57,847 nt of DNA from Verrucomicrobiota bacterium. Its GTDB lineage: Bacteria > Verrucomicrobiota > Verrucomicrobiia > CAIQCK01. A program made the translations under genes and the position numbers. The stretch is from contig JACRJX010000001.1 of the NCBI GenBank assembly GCA_016235595.1, positions 1-57,847 on the forward strand, given 5' to 3'. Positions 1 to 12,700 of the stretch are shown here, one piece after another (the stretch's first letter is position 1; every line of letters starts with the position of its first letter). The notes beneath the pieces were generated by a model that was not told the origin of the DNA, ran no database searches, and was given only the letters and a program-made list of their open reading frames with translations.

Positions 1-700
1 CTCCGCCCCGGCGCCCAGTGCCGCCAGCAGACCCGCGTTGACCGGTCCGGTGCCGCTGTTGGTGAAGCCCGCGCCCAGCGTCAGGATGCCGCCGCCGCCC
101 GCGTTGGTGGCCGCGATGCGGCCCGTCGCCTCGTTGCCGATGACCGCGCTGACCAAGCCGCCGCCGCCGATGGTGCCCTGATTGGTCAACACGCTACCGC
201 TGATGAAGTTGGTGAAGGTGCCGGCGATCAGGCCGATCGTGCCGTTGGGGCCGTTGACGAACGCGTTGGAGAGTTGCAGGATGCCGCCGCCAATGGCGTA
301 GAGATTGCCTTGGTTGGTAAAGGTGTTCACGATGTCCAGCCGACCCACCGCACCCGCCACCGCCTGTTGGATCATGCCCGTGTTGCCCGCATTGAGCGCA
401 AATATCCGCGTGCTGTTCATGTCAAGGGTCGAGCCACTGTTGGCCACAACCAGGTTGCTGGTCGCCAGGAATTCCGTGCCCGCGCCGGAGGTGTTGTTGC
501 GCGCATCCACGGTCCGCACGTAGGCGTTGCTGCCTGTGACCGGGTCGCCCACTTGGAACGTGCCGAACATGAAGTTGGTCGTGGCCATGTCGGCCACCGC
601 GGTGCTGCCCACTTCCACCAGTTGCGTGCGCGTGGTGCCGCCCATCAGCGTCAGATTGCCCATCCAGTTGTTGTCAGCGAAGTTCGTCGACAGATTGTCG
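1..700 (-). repeat. Third segment near the left edge (FTN-x-G type)
   Basis: The last visible part of the giant protein reads as 'NTFTNQGNL', 'AFVNGPNGTIGL', 'LTNQGTIGGGGLV', 'GRIAATNAGGGGILTLG' and 'FTNSGTGPVNAGLLA'. These FTNxG/GxI units differ from both preceding families and continue past base 1. Confidence 0.5.
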
Positions 701-3700
701 AGGTTGCCCGCCAGCTTGATCACGCCGCCATCCGCAGTGTTCACCAGCGAGTTGCTGTTGATCGTGAGATTGCCGCCCACCCGGAGCGTGCCGCCGTTGG
801 CGAGTGTTATCTGGTTGCCTGCCACCAGCGAGGTCGTGCTATAGCCCACATTGACATTGCCGGCTGCCCACAGGAGCGATCCCGACCCCGTGACCTGCAC
901 CAGGTTGCTGCCGCTCGACGAGTTGTTGCCGATGGTAACCGTGCCCAGATTGGTGATCACGCCGCCGTCGGAGACGAGGAGTCGGTTGAACGCCGCCGTG
1001 AGGGTGCCCACGGACAACGCGCCCGCGTTGCTCATCACCGAACCGGTCCCCGTGACTTCCAGCACATTGCTGCCGTTATAGCCGCCCGAGCCTACGGCCG
1101 CACCGCTAGTGCCCACCCGCAGGTAGCCGCCCGAAGTCACCAGCACCCGGTTACTGCCAGACCGCGCAGCCGCGCCTGAACCGCCAATCTGGAGCGACAA
1201 CGTCTGCAACACCGATCCTGCATCCGTGACGATGATCGTATTGCTGCTGTTGGCGGCTCCCGCATACGTCGTGCTGTTGTTCACCACCACCAGCGCGCCG
1301 TCGGCCACCGTCAGCAGGTTGCCGAAACCACCTTCGCCCACCACCAAGCTCACGGGCGTCTGCAACACCGTGCCGGTCCCGGTCACCAGCATCCAGTTGT
1401 TGCTCGATCCGCTGCCGTTGCCCAGCCGCACGCGGTTCTGGCCACCCGTGCCGCTGATCATCTGCGCCCCGCCGCTGAGCACAAACGCGTTGAACGAGCC
1501 ACTGTTGCCGATTTCGAGTGTCTGGCGGTTGGTCAGGTAGGTGCCCGTGCCGGTCACTGTCATCAAGTTGCTGATGCTGCCCGCTACGTTACCCAAATAA
1601 ATGCCACCCATGTTGGTCATGACCGCGCCGCCAGAGAGGATCATGTCGTTCAACATACCGCTGGAACCAACGTAGAGATGCCGCGCGTTGCTGACGACGG
1701 TGCCCACACCGTCCACATTCAACAGGTTGTTATTCGCACCCGCACTGCTGCCGATCAAGATATCGGCACCCGTGTTGACCTGGATCATCATCGCCCCATT
1801 GCCGACATTGATGGTGTTGTTGGAGCTGGTCAGGCCAGACGTGATGTTCCCGTTGACAGACACCAGCGTGCCCGTGCCGCCAATGAAGGCCGTGTTGTTG
1901 CTGCTTGAGCCGTAGTAGCCAAGATTGAACTGGCCCGCCGTGACCGCCCAGGCTCCGTTGGTAAAGATGCCCGTGTTACCCCATCCCATCCTGCCAAGAG
2001 TGATCCCGTTGACGGCGTTGGTGAGCAAAGTCCCCTGGCCGGACACCACCAACAGATTGCTGCAGGAGCCGACATTGTAGCCCATTTCAAACCAGTTGGT
2101 GTTGCTGAACGTGGCGCCGTCGAGGATCATCAACGTGTTCTGCGATCCGCTATAGCCAATCTCCACACGGCCGATCGTGGCGATGAGCGAATTGGTGCCG
2201 GTGACAACGGCGATATTGTTGAAACTCGATGTCTGGGCGCCCAACCAGAAGCCGGTCACGTTTGCCGTTCCAGCATAAACCACGCCGCCATTGGTGACGA
2301 TCAGCGTGCTGCCGGAGCCGAAGTTGCCAACCGTGAAGGGGCTGTTAGCGCCAGCCGTGCTGTTCAAGAACGAATTGGTGTTCACGATCAACGTGGCGTT
2401 GTTGTGGTTGACCGCGTCGCCCACGATGACCGCGCCGTTGGCAAATATGCCCGTCACTGTCATCAGGGTGTTGGACAGGATCAGCGTGCCTTCGTTGACG
2501 CCCAGGGACTGGACGACGTCGGTGTTGGCGAGCAGGATGACGCTGCCGGGACCGAGTTTCTGGAGCGAGCCGTTGGTGATGGCTACGGGCACAACCGCGG
2601 TGACAGTGGAGAGGGCTTCCAAGGTGCCGGTAGCACCACTGGCAATGAATATGTTGCGGGTGGCGGCCAGCGTCATGTTGGTGGCGAACTGCAGTCCAGC
2701 GCTGCCCTGGAAGAAGATGTTGCTCACAGCCGACCCCGGCACCGAGCCCAGTGTGTTGTCGTTGGTGATGCTGAGCGTGCCGCCGCCGATGAAAGTGCCG
2801 CCGCTGTAGGTGTTCGCCTCGCCGGGCCGCAACGCAACCGTGCCGCCCATGCCATTCCCGCCCTTGTTGATCTCCAACGTGGCAGGATTGAGGCCGCTGT
2901 TGAAGGTATCGCTCACCGTGTTGGTGAAGATGAATGTATTGCCCAGGTAAGCCGCCAACCGCCAGAAGTTGGAGCCGTCCTGCTGATACGGCGTATAGAT
3001 GCCGGTGTAGGTGAGGTTGTCGTCAGCGCCGCCGAGGCTGAGGTTGGTGAAGACCAGCGTGCCAGATGGACCCGCGGCGTTGAAATTGAAGTTCTCTCCC
3101 GCGTTGGTCAGCGTCAGTCCCAACGCACCGCCGGAGAAACGCCCCACAAAAGGCAGTAGTTGGCCATTGAGGTTGGTGTCATCCAAGGCAACCATGCCGC
3201 CGGCATTAACCGCAATAGTGCCGCTGGTGGGCCGGGCATTGGTGGCGAGGAATCCGACCAAGCCGTTGGTGATGATGGTCCCGCCCGTGTAGCTGTTGGT
3301 GCCACCCAGGATCAGCGCGCCCGAACCCAGCGTAATGATCGAGCCGTTGCCACTGACATCGTTATTGAAGTACAGGAAATTGGTATGGTTGAAGACCAGG
3401 TTGCCGTTGTTGACGATGTCGCCGCTGCCGAAGCCGTTGGCAAAACTGCCGTTGCCAATCTGCAACGCGCCGGCGTTGATGGTGGTTGTCCCGGTGTAGG
3501 TATTGTTGGTGCCGGCGAGAATCAGCGTGCCAGCGCCGTCCTTGGTGAGGCCGCCGCCGACATTGACCGCCAGAACCGGTGTACCAGCCACGGCCGCGAA
3601 GCCGTTGGTGGTCGTGCCGCTGATAAGAAGCACGTAGGGCGCGGAAGTGTACCCCATGCCGGCGCTGGTCACTACGATGTTGGTCACCGAGCCAGTCACC

Positions 3701-6700
3701 GGGTCAATCTGTGCGTAGGCCGTGGCATTGCTGCCTCCGCCGCCAATGATCTGGACGATGGGCGCGCCTATGTAACCCTGACCCCCATAGGCGACCGCGA
3801 TGCTGGCAATGCCGCTGCCGGTTGGGGCGAGCAGATCCTGATTGATGGCAACGGTGTTGGTAAGGGTATCAATCGTCGCACCGCCGTCGTAGATGTAAAC
3901 GCCGTTCAGGCCCTGGATGAACGCGTTGGTGGTCACTGTGGAAACTAGTTTGCCACCGTCGAAGCTGAGGACGCCGTAGCCATTGGCGTTATTGGTATTG
4001 ATTGCCGGCGTCGAGAGCGAGCCACCAATCAAGTTGAGGAAGGCCCGGCTGCCACTGCTCCAGACCATCGCTACACGACCGCTGGCATTGACGTCCGCCG
4101 TGCCCATGATGTTCATGATGCCCTGGCCGCCGTTATTGCCAAGGAGGATGGCGTTGCCGACGCCCACCTGATCCACGCGCCCTCCGCTGACGTTGAACAC
4201 GCCCATGGCTGTGGCCGCGCCGGAACCGATCTGAATCCAGTTGTTCACATTGGTGAACGCACCGCCGGTCATGTCGAACTGGGCAACACCGGAGACGCCG
4301 AGTTGGAAGTTGGCACCGCCGGGGTTGAACTGGCCGCCGCTGAGGTTGTAATAGCCATAGGAACCAGCGGCATTGGCGAGATACCAGTTGCCGTTGCCGG
4401 ACCTGCCGTTCGTCAGAGCGCCGCCCGTCTGGTAAACGGCACCCATGCCGTTGTTGCCGACGTAGAGCGCGCGGGTCGTAACGAGGGCGGTATCTTCAAT
4501 CGTGAGCTTGCCGACAGAGCTGGCAGCATCCCCAAGGCGCATGTCTCCGGTGGAAGACAGGATGGCGCTGCCGCGCAGCGTTGCCGTTGCAACATCGACC
4601 GCGTCCACGCCCACCCGGAACCCGCCGTTGGTTAACTGGATGATCGAGCCGTTTTCGAAGATTGTGTCGCCTCGCTGCAAGAAGAGGTTGAGCGAGAGGG
4701 TGCCCGCGTTCGCGTTGCTCAGAATCAGCGTGCCGCCGCCCTGCTTATAGAAAGTGCGCGCCGCAGTACCACTATTGGTTAGGAAACCCTCCAGAACCAC
4801 CAGCGAATTCACCACCGATGTTCTGTTGGCGTTGTTGAGGTCCAGGCTGTTCCGGACGGTAATGAGACCGCTCGTGGTGTTCGTGCCGAGCACCAGCATG
4901 GAGGTGTTGAAGTTCGTCGAGCCGAACTGGAGCGTGCCGCCGCCGCCGAGATTGATGATGAGCGGGCCGTTAGTGGTGCTGAAGCCGGAGTTGCCACCGG
5001 CGATCCAGAGGCCGCCCGCGCCCCGGCTGAGAGCCATATCCAGAACCGTGCCGACCGGGGTGCTGATCAGTTCGAACACGCCCCCGGAAAGCATCAGGTT
5101 GGCCGTGCTGGGCAGGCCGATGTTGGTGGCCGCGCGGAAGGTGCCGCCGGCGACGGCGACGGTGAAGCTCTGGCCGGAGTTATAGTTGGTAAACTGGACC
5201 ACGCCGCCACCATTGAAGCCGATGGGGCCAATGACGACGTTGGTGCCGGATCCAACAACGGGCGCGTAATCGAGCGTGCCGTTGCCGCCACCGAGCAGGA
5301 GAACGTTGGTGCCGGCAACGGCCCCGAAGATCGCGATGCCAGGGGCGCTGTTGGTCCAGGCGCTGAGTGCTCCAGAGTAGGTCCAAGTGCCGTTGGCCGC
5401 GCCAAGGAAGGAGTTGGTCAGCGGCCTGTTGGAGTTGAGGTTCGTCCATGTGTTGGTGGAGATGTTGAAGTTGAGCGAGTTGGCACTGTGGGCGCCGAGG
5501 ACAATCGCGCCCTGAACGGCGCTGTTGGCGGGGTTGGTCCAGTGGCGATAGGCCGCCCAGTTCAGGAAGCTTTGATCCAAGGCATTGGTCGTGCCGAGTG
5601 CGCCCTGGACGCTGGTCAGGTCAAACCAGCCGGCGCCCCCTCTGAGGTTGTTGGTCGTGCCCAGCAGCAACGTGCCCTGGCTGATGATCGTCCGCAGGCT
5701 GAAACCGGGGTTGGCGTTGGTAGTGAACAGAAGCGTGCCCAAGCCGGTCTTGGTGAAGGTGACGCCGCCGCCGCTGCTGAGGGTGTTCGTGATGGTCAGC
5801 ATCGAAGCGGAGTCAATGATGAAGGTGGTGTTGCTGTTGATCACCACCGGCCGATTGATGAAGGTGACGTCGTTGGTCACCCGCAGAGAGGGAGCCGCCT
5901 GGCCGGTGGTGGCGCTAAAGGTGAGAGTCTGGCCGTTGCTGCCGAGGTTGGCATCACTGTTGATGTAGAACATGCCATTGTTGATGTTGACCGGCCCATT
6001 GAAGTAGTTGGTCGTGGTCAGCACCAATATGCCGCTGCCATACTTGATGAAGCCGCTGGAGACCGAGGAGCTGTTGCTGATGCCGCCGGCAAGGATGGCC
6101 GTGCCGGAGTTGACATAAATGGGCCGCTGGCCGCCGCCGTTGCCGGTCAGGTTGAGCGCATTGGACATCACCAACACCGCGTTGCCCGCCGTGCTGTCGT
6201 TCAGGAGCAGTGCGCCGGGATCAAAGTTGACCGAACCCCAGTCCAGCGCAACGCCGGCATTGCCGAGGTTGACAACGATGTTGGTGCCATAGGCGCTGAA
6301 GCCGGCGATGTTCCAGTAGCCGGGGTTGAAGCTGTTGGTGTTGTAGGGTATCCGCACTTGGCCGCTGCCTGCGCCGAGGGCGTTGGTGATCAGGAAGGTG
6401 GTCTCAAACGCGCCGTTGCTGATGGTCAGGTTGCCAGCATAGGGCAGGCTCAAGCCGTAAACGGCGCGCAATTGGCCACCGCCGATGATCGTGCCGCCAG
6501 TGTAGGAATTGGTGCCGGAAAGTATCTCGAGGCCGGCGCCCATCTTCGTCAGCGAAAGGGCCGTGGTGGCGCCGTCGCGAATGGTGCCGCCGTAGTTATA
6601 AGAGCCGCTGTTCGGCCAGATGGTAAGCATGTTGTAGCCGCCGATGGCACTGCTGTCGGTCACCACCGAAGCGCCCGCGCCGGCAAGGCCGCCCACGGGC

Positions 6701-9700
6701 GCGTTGTAGCCGTTGAGGTCGAGCACGGAGTTGTTGTTGAGGGTCACCGCCGAGTTGGTCCCGAAAGCGTAGTTGTTGCCCGCCTGCAACGTGCCGGCGC
6801 TGGCTGTGATGGTACCGCTGTAGCTGGTGCTGGAACCGGCGAATTGGATCGTGTTGCTGCATTCCTTGCTGATGACACCGTTGCCGAAGAAGGCATTGCT
6901 GACCACATAAGTGTACGCTGCGTCGTTCGTCAGCGTGAACCGGAGGGTGCCAAAGTTGGTGACGGCACCGAGGCCAAGCGAGCCGGTGGCGGTGTTGGTG
7001 CCAATCATCAGCGTGCCACCGGAGTAGATGAGGGTGGAGCCTGTGTAGGTGTTGTTGTTGGTCAGGATCACGATGCCCTGGTTGCCAATGATCAGGTTAT
7101 TGGCAGCGCCGTTGCCCGCGTTGGTCAGGGTCGTGCCGATGACCAGCACGCCCGAAGCGCCGCCGCCGCCCTTGAACATGTAGTTGTTGTTGGCCGGCGT
7201 CAGCAGGCCGGTGTAGGTGATGGCGTTCGAGTAAATCAGGTCGCCGGAATTCGAGTTGGTCAGTCCGGACCCGGGCACGGCGGCCAGGTACGTGTTGGCC
7301 AGGTTGTTCAAACCGGTAAAGTCGAGGTTGGCCGAGCTGCTGGCCGCCATCACGATCGCGCTGACGTTGGTCACGGCGCGGGCGTTGATGATGTTCAGGA
7401 AGTCCTGGTCAATCGGATAGACTGCGCCGATACCGCCCAGGGAATTTGTGGCGACGATACCGCCGGTGCCAAGCGCGCCGTTGATGCCAGCGATGTCGGT
7501 CGAGGTGCAATTGGTGTTGCCCAGCAGCAACACGCCACCATCCACATAGATGCCGCCGCTGAAGGTATTCAGCCCGTTGGTCAGGACCACCGCGCTGTTG
7601 GCATTGACGATCCTCAGGCCGCCGATGCCGCTGACCACACCGTCCAGGTAGAGCTGGCGGCCCGCCGTCTGCGCTTCCAACGTGCTGTTGGTCAGGCCAA
7701 GCAGAGTGATCGGGCCACTGAGGTGGTGCTGGCCGCTGATGACCGTGATCTTGCCGCCATTGAGGTCCACGGCGTTGGTCAGGTAGAGGCCGCTACCGAC
7801 GGTGTTGCCACCGAAGCGCAACTCACCGCCGGAGCGGATCGTTATATCGCCCGATCCGAGGCCTGCGATGACGTTCATCCCGCCGATCACCGTGATCGCC
7901 TCGGATGCGAAGATGTTGTAGTTGCCGCCCAACTGGAGGACGCCGTCGCCAATGAACGTGCCACCCGTGTAGAAGTTGGTAACGTTGCCAAGCACCACAA
8001 GACCGGGACCCAGCTTGTTCAGGGCCAGCGCGCCGGTACCATTGTTGGTGATGACCGCGGTGATGTAGTTGGTCACTGTCAGCGAGTTGTTGGCATAGAG
8101 GATCAACTCGCTATCCTGATCGAGCGCACCGGCGGTCAGCCGGCCCGTCCGAATGTCCGTCCAGGAGTTGCTGCTGAAGAGGATGCCACCGCTGACAATG
8201 GTCAGTTGGTTGGTATTCAGGTTCAGGACATTGATCGCGCCGCCGCGGTTGGTCATGCCGACATTCAGCGAATAGAGCGACCGATCCACGGACACCGTCA
8301 ACATGTAGTTCGTGGTCACCTTTGCATTGACCGTTGTCCCCCACGCCGTCGGGTCGCCATTGAGCGTGTAAGCCGTGAAGTTCGACAGCACGTTGTTGTT
8401 GGGATCGTAGGTGGCCCAGTCAACGCTGTTCACCCACGCCCAACCGCCAAGAATGTTGTTGGTTTGCAGCGCCGCGCCGTTGAGGAAGGTGATGGTGTTC
8501 TGCGTTGTGCCAAAAAGGGCGCCCGTGAAGTTGATGCCGCCGCCCTCGCGAATGAGGTTGCCAAAGGTCAGCGTGGAACTGCCGCCCGAGGCGGCCTCGC
8601 GCACCTGCACCGTGCTGCCAGCCCGCTCGCTGACGAGGTTGCCCAGGGTCTCCGAGTAGGCCGCCACAGTGCCGTTGTTGGTAAACACGAAGGCGCCGCC
8701 CCGCAGGGTGATGATCGCCGCGTCGTTGATGCGGTCGGTGTTGTTGGTCCCCAAGCCGTTCACCAAGATCAAGCTGGCCCCTTGGCGGATGAAGATGTTG
8801 GTCGTGCCAGAGAGGGCGCCCGCAGCGTTGCTCAGCGCCAGCGCGCCACCTTGGAGGAACGTCGCGCCGCTGTAGGTGTTGTTGTTGGTGAACACGATCA
8901 TGCCGGTGACGCCCGGCGTCATCGTCGGGCTGCCCAGCGTGAGGCTGAGCTGACGGCCGTTGATGCCGTCGGTGATCTGGCCGCCGAAGACCGTGTTGCC
9001 GATGCCGTTGGTCACATTCAGTATCGAGGTGCCCGCAACAGCGCTGTTATCGGTGATCTGCCCACCGAGGCCAGCGAGTCCACCCACGTAAACGTCGTTG
9101 CCGTTGAGGTCCAGCACACCACCGTTGACGGTCAGCAGGCCCAGGTATCCGAGGGCGCTGACGTTGCCCACCTGCACCGTGCCGGCGTTGATCGTCACAC
9201 CGCCGCCGCCGAAGAATGTGTTGTTGCCCGTAAGCAGCAGTGTGCCATCACCATACTTGGTCAGCGTGCCAGCGCCTGTGATTACGTTGGTCACCGTGAA
9301 GACGTTGGCAGCGTTGGCAATGTCGAACCCGCCATTGAAGCTGCTCCAGTTCACCACGCTGGAGGTGATGTTGGTCATCTCCAAGCCGGTGACCTGCAGC
9401 AGGCCGCCCGCAAACGTCAGTGTCGAGCCGGCCGCGCCCAGATTGACCTCGTTGGTGATGCTCAGCCGCCCGCCGCCCAGGATCGTGCCGCCCGTGTAGT
9501 TGTTGGCGCCGCTGAGGGCGAGGGTATTGGTGCCCTGCTTGTTGAGGCTGCCCGCGCCGGTGATCAGGCCTGCAAACACCGCATCGTTGGTCTGGACAAC
9601 CATCATCGAACCGTTGCTCAGCACCAGCGTGCTGCCCGCCTCACCCGCCAGCGAGTAGATCGCCGGACCCGAACTCAACATCGAATAGGGCAGGTCAAAG

Positions 9701-12700
9701 ATCGCGCCGGTAGGATCGGTGATCTGGATGGCCAACGACCTGCCGCCGCCGCCTTGCGCAAACCGGACGACGATCGAGTGGGCGCCCGCGCTGAGGTTGA
9801 CCCGCGCCACGCTTGTGGCCGCGTTGTTGGCCGTCAACACCAGGATGCCGTCAATGTAGATCTCCAGACGGTCGTCATTCAGGGTCGAGCTGAAACCGTA
9901 GAATCCGCTCGTAGGCACGGTCAACTGCCCCTGCCAACGCGTCTCAAAAGTGTTGTTCGTGAAGCCGCCGGGGAACCCCGGAGTGCTGCTGCCCATATTC
10001 CAGCCGTTGGCACCCGACGCCGGACTCACGTAGAGCAAGCTCGCATTCGTAGCCGCGTAACGGTTGTTCACCGCCTCGATCGTTGTCAGCGACGGAAACG
10101 ATGCACCCTTATTGTCGTAATACTCGCCGACCAAGCCGGCGCCGCCTATCGCCACAACGGTGGCGCCGTTGCTGATAGTCAGGCCGCTGTTAAGCACCGC
10201 GTTGTTGCTGAGCACCAGCGTGCCGCCACCCACAAACGTGCCGCCGGCATACCGCGTGTTGTTGGCCAACGTCAGCGTGCCGCCCCCGGCTTTCGTCAAA
10301 GCGCCGAGACCGTTGGTAACACCTATGATAACACTATTGCCAGCAGCCGTTACGCCGGGACCGCTCATGATTAGGTCGCCACCCGTGGTGTCCACGATGG
10401 CGTCGCTCTGCATCATGAAAGCGTTGGTCAAGACGTGATTGCCGGAGACGCCGAGGTTGCCGCCGGCGAAGATCAACGTGCCGTAGCCGACTGCATTGTC
10501 GCTGCCGATGGTGAGTGTGCCGGCGACGTTGGTCGTGCCGCCCGTGTAAAGATTGTAGCCGCTCAGCACCAGCTCGCCGGGACCCAGCTTGGCGAGCGTG
10601 CCCACGCCGCTGATGACGTTGCTGATGGTCAGGGTTGAGGCCGAATCCACATTGAACTGGCCGACGCCCGTGCCGAGCGTCACCAGACGGTTGTTCAACG
10701 CGAACGTATTGGTCACCTGCAGGATGCCGCCGTTGGCGAGCACGAGAGCCGAGCCGTTCGAGCCCAAGGCCGAATCAGCGCTGACATAAAGCGTGCCGTT
10801 GCTGACGAGCGTGCCACCGGCGTAGGTGTTGTTGGCGCCGAGGATCAGGGTGCCGAGGCCGTACTTGATGATCGGGCCGCTGCCAAAGATCTCGTTGGTG
10901 GCCGTCAACGTGAAGCCGGCATCAATGTTGAAGGATGCGTCGCCTGCGCGCGACCAGATGCGCCGGTCGTTGAATGTGACATCGGCGCCAACCCGCAGCT
11001 CGGCGCCGTTGATGGTCAACACCGTGCCGGTCGCACCGAGGTTGGCGTCGTTGTTGATGTAGAGGACGCCGTTATCGAGGAAGGTGCCGCCGCTGTAATT
11101 GTTCGTGCTCGTCGCATCCATGACCAGGGCGCCATTGCCTCCCTTGACCAGGGAAACCGATCCGGCCGTGCCGTTATCGGTGATGATCATGTAGTTGGTC
11201 ACCGCCGGCTGGAACACGCGGAAGATCAGCGCAGTCGCGGTCAGGCCGTCACCCGCGGTCAGGAAGCCGTTGCTCAGGATGCTACCGTAGCCCTCGCCGG
11301 CGAAGTTGCCGACGATGACGTTGGTCCCGCCCAACAACAAGCCGCCGCTCTTGAGCGTGAGCGTGTTGCCTCCAAGGTCCACGATCGCGCCGGCGGAAAT
11401 CAGGTGGAGGTTCAACGAGTTGATCGTGGTATTGGTATTTGCTGCGAAGCCGGTGTTCAGCCGGACGTTGTTGGTGCCGTCCCATGCGCCCCATACCGCG
11501 GTCTGGTAGGCAGTGAAGTTGGACAGCGAGTTGATGGCGCCGCTGTTGTAGGTGGCGAAGTTGGTCTGGTTGACCGTGGCCCACGGCAGGATGCCGTTGA
11601 CCAACGTCGGAGCCGTGGTAAACCGGAGGACGTTGCTGATGGTGTTGCCAATCTGCGAACCGACTCCCACGCTCTTGACATCCAGCAGCGCGCCGATGCT
11701 GCCGCGGCTGAAGCTGGTGATGGTCTGGATGTTCGTGCTGGCTCCACCGGACTGGCGAACATAGATGCTGTTGTTGCCTCCCTCCAGAATGACTGTGCCG
11801 ATGGTCCTGTTGAAGTTCGTGTTGCCAGCGTCGTTCATCAACATCAGGTTTGCGTCGTTCAAGCGGATCACGGCGTTGTCGTTGAGGCGGTTGTTGTTGA
11901 ATCCGGCAAGTGGCGTGGTGTTGGTGAGGATCAGCGTGCCGCCATCAATGAGGAGGATGTTGGTGCTGCCGGAGAGAGCGCCGCTCCTGCCACTGAGGAT
12001 GACCGTGCCGCCACCGAGACCGATCAGCGAGCCGGCCTCTATCCGGGTGTCACCGGTGTAGGTGTTGTTGTTGGTAACCGTCAGAGTGCTGCCAGCAGAA
12101 ACGGTCAGAGTGATCTGTCGCACGGGGCCGTCCTGGATGACGCCGCCCCAGGTGCTCGACACCCCGCTATCGCCGATGGAGAGGGCGCTGACGCCGCCGT
12201 TGAGATTACTGTCGGTGATGACCGCCAGCGCGCCGCCCGCGATGCTGCCCACGTCCAGGTTATTGTGGTTGAGGTCAAGGGTGCCGGCGTTGATGGTCAG
12301 CAGATTGGTGTGTGCACCGAGGGCGGTGGCGCTGCCCATCCGGAGCAGGCCGCCATTGATGACGGTGTTGCCGATGTAGGTGTTGCTGCCGTTCAGCTCC
12401 ATCTGGCCCGCATAGAGACTGACGCCGTTGGTGTTGCTGAGGTTGCCATTGAGGATCAGCGTGCCCGCACCCCATTTACCCATGTAGGAACCACTGATGG
12501 CGTTGGTGACCGTGAAGGTGAGGGTGGCGTTGGAGATGTCGAAGCCGCCGTTGAACGACGACCAGTTGACGGCATGGTTGTCGAGGTTGGTCAGCGAGGT
12601 GCCCGCGACCTGGAGGATGCCGCCGGCAAAGGTCAGCGGCGTGCCTGCACCACCGATGCTGGCGTCGTTGGTAATGCCCAGCAGGCCCATCTGCAGGAAG

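Noticed and set aside
5488..10374. Plus-strand open frame of 1,628 codons
   Set aside because: It is the codon-aligned antisense of the giant gene. The protein is Ala/Gly/Val/Arg-rich with no domain; openness follows from the rarity of the sense codons whose complement is a stop.
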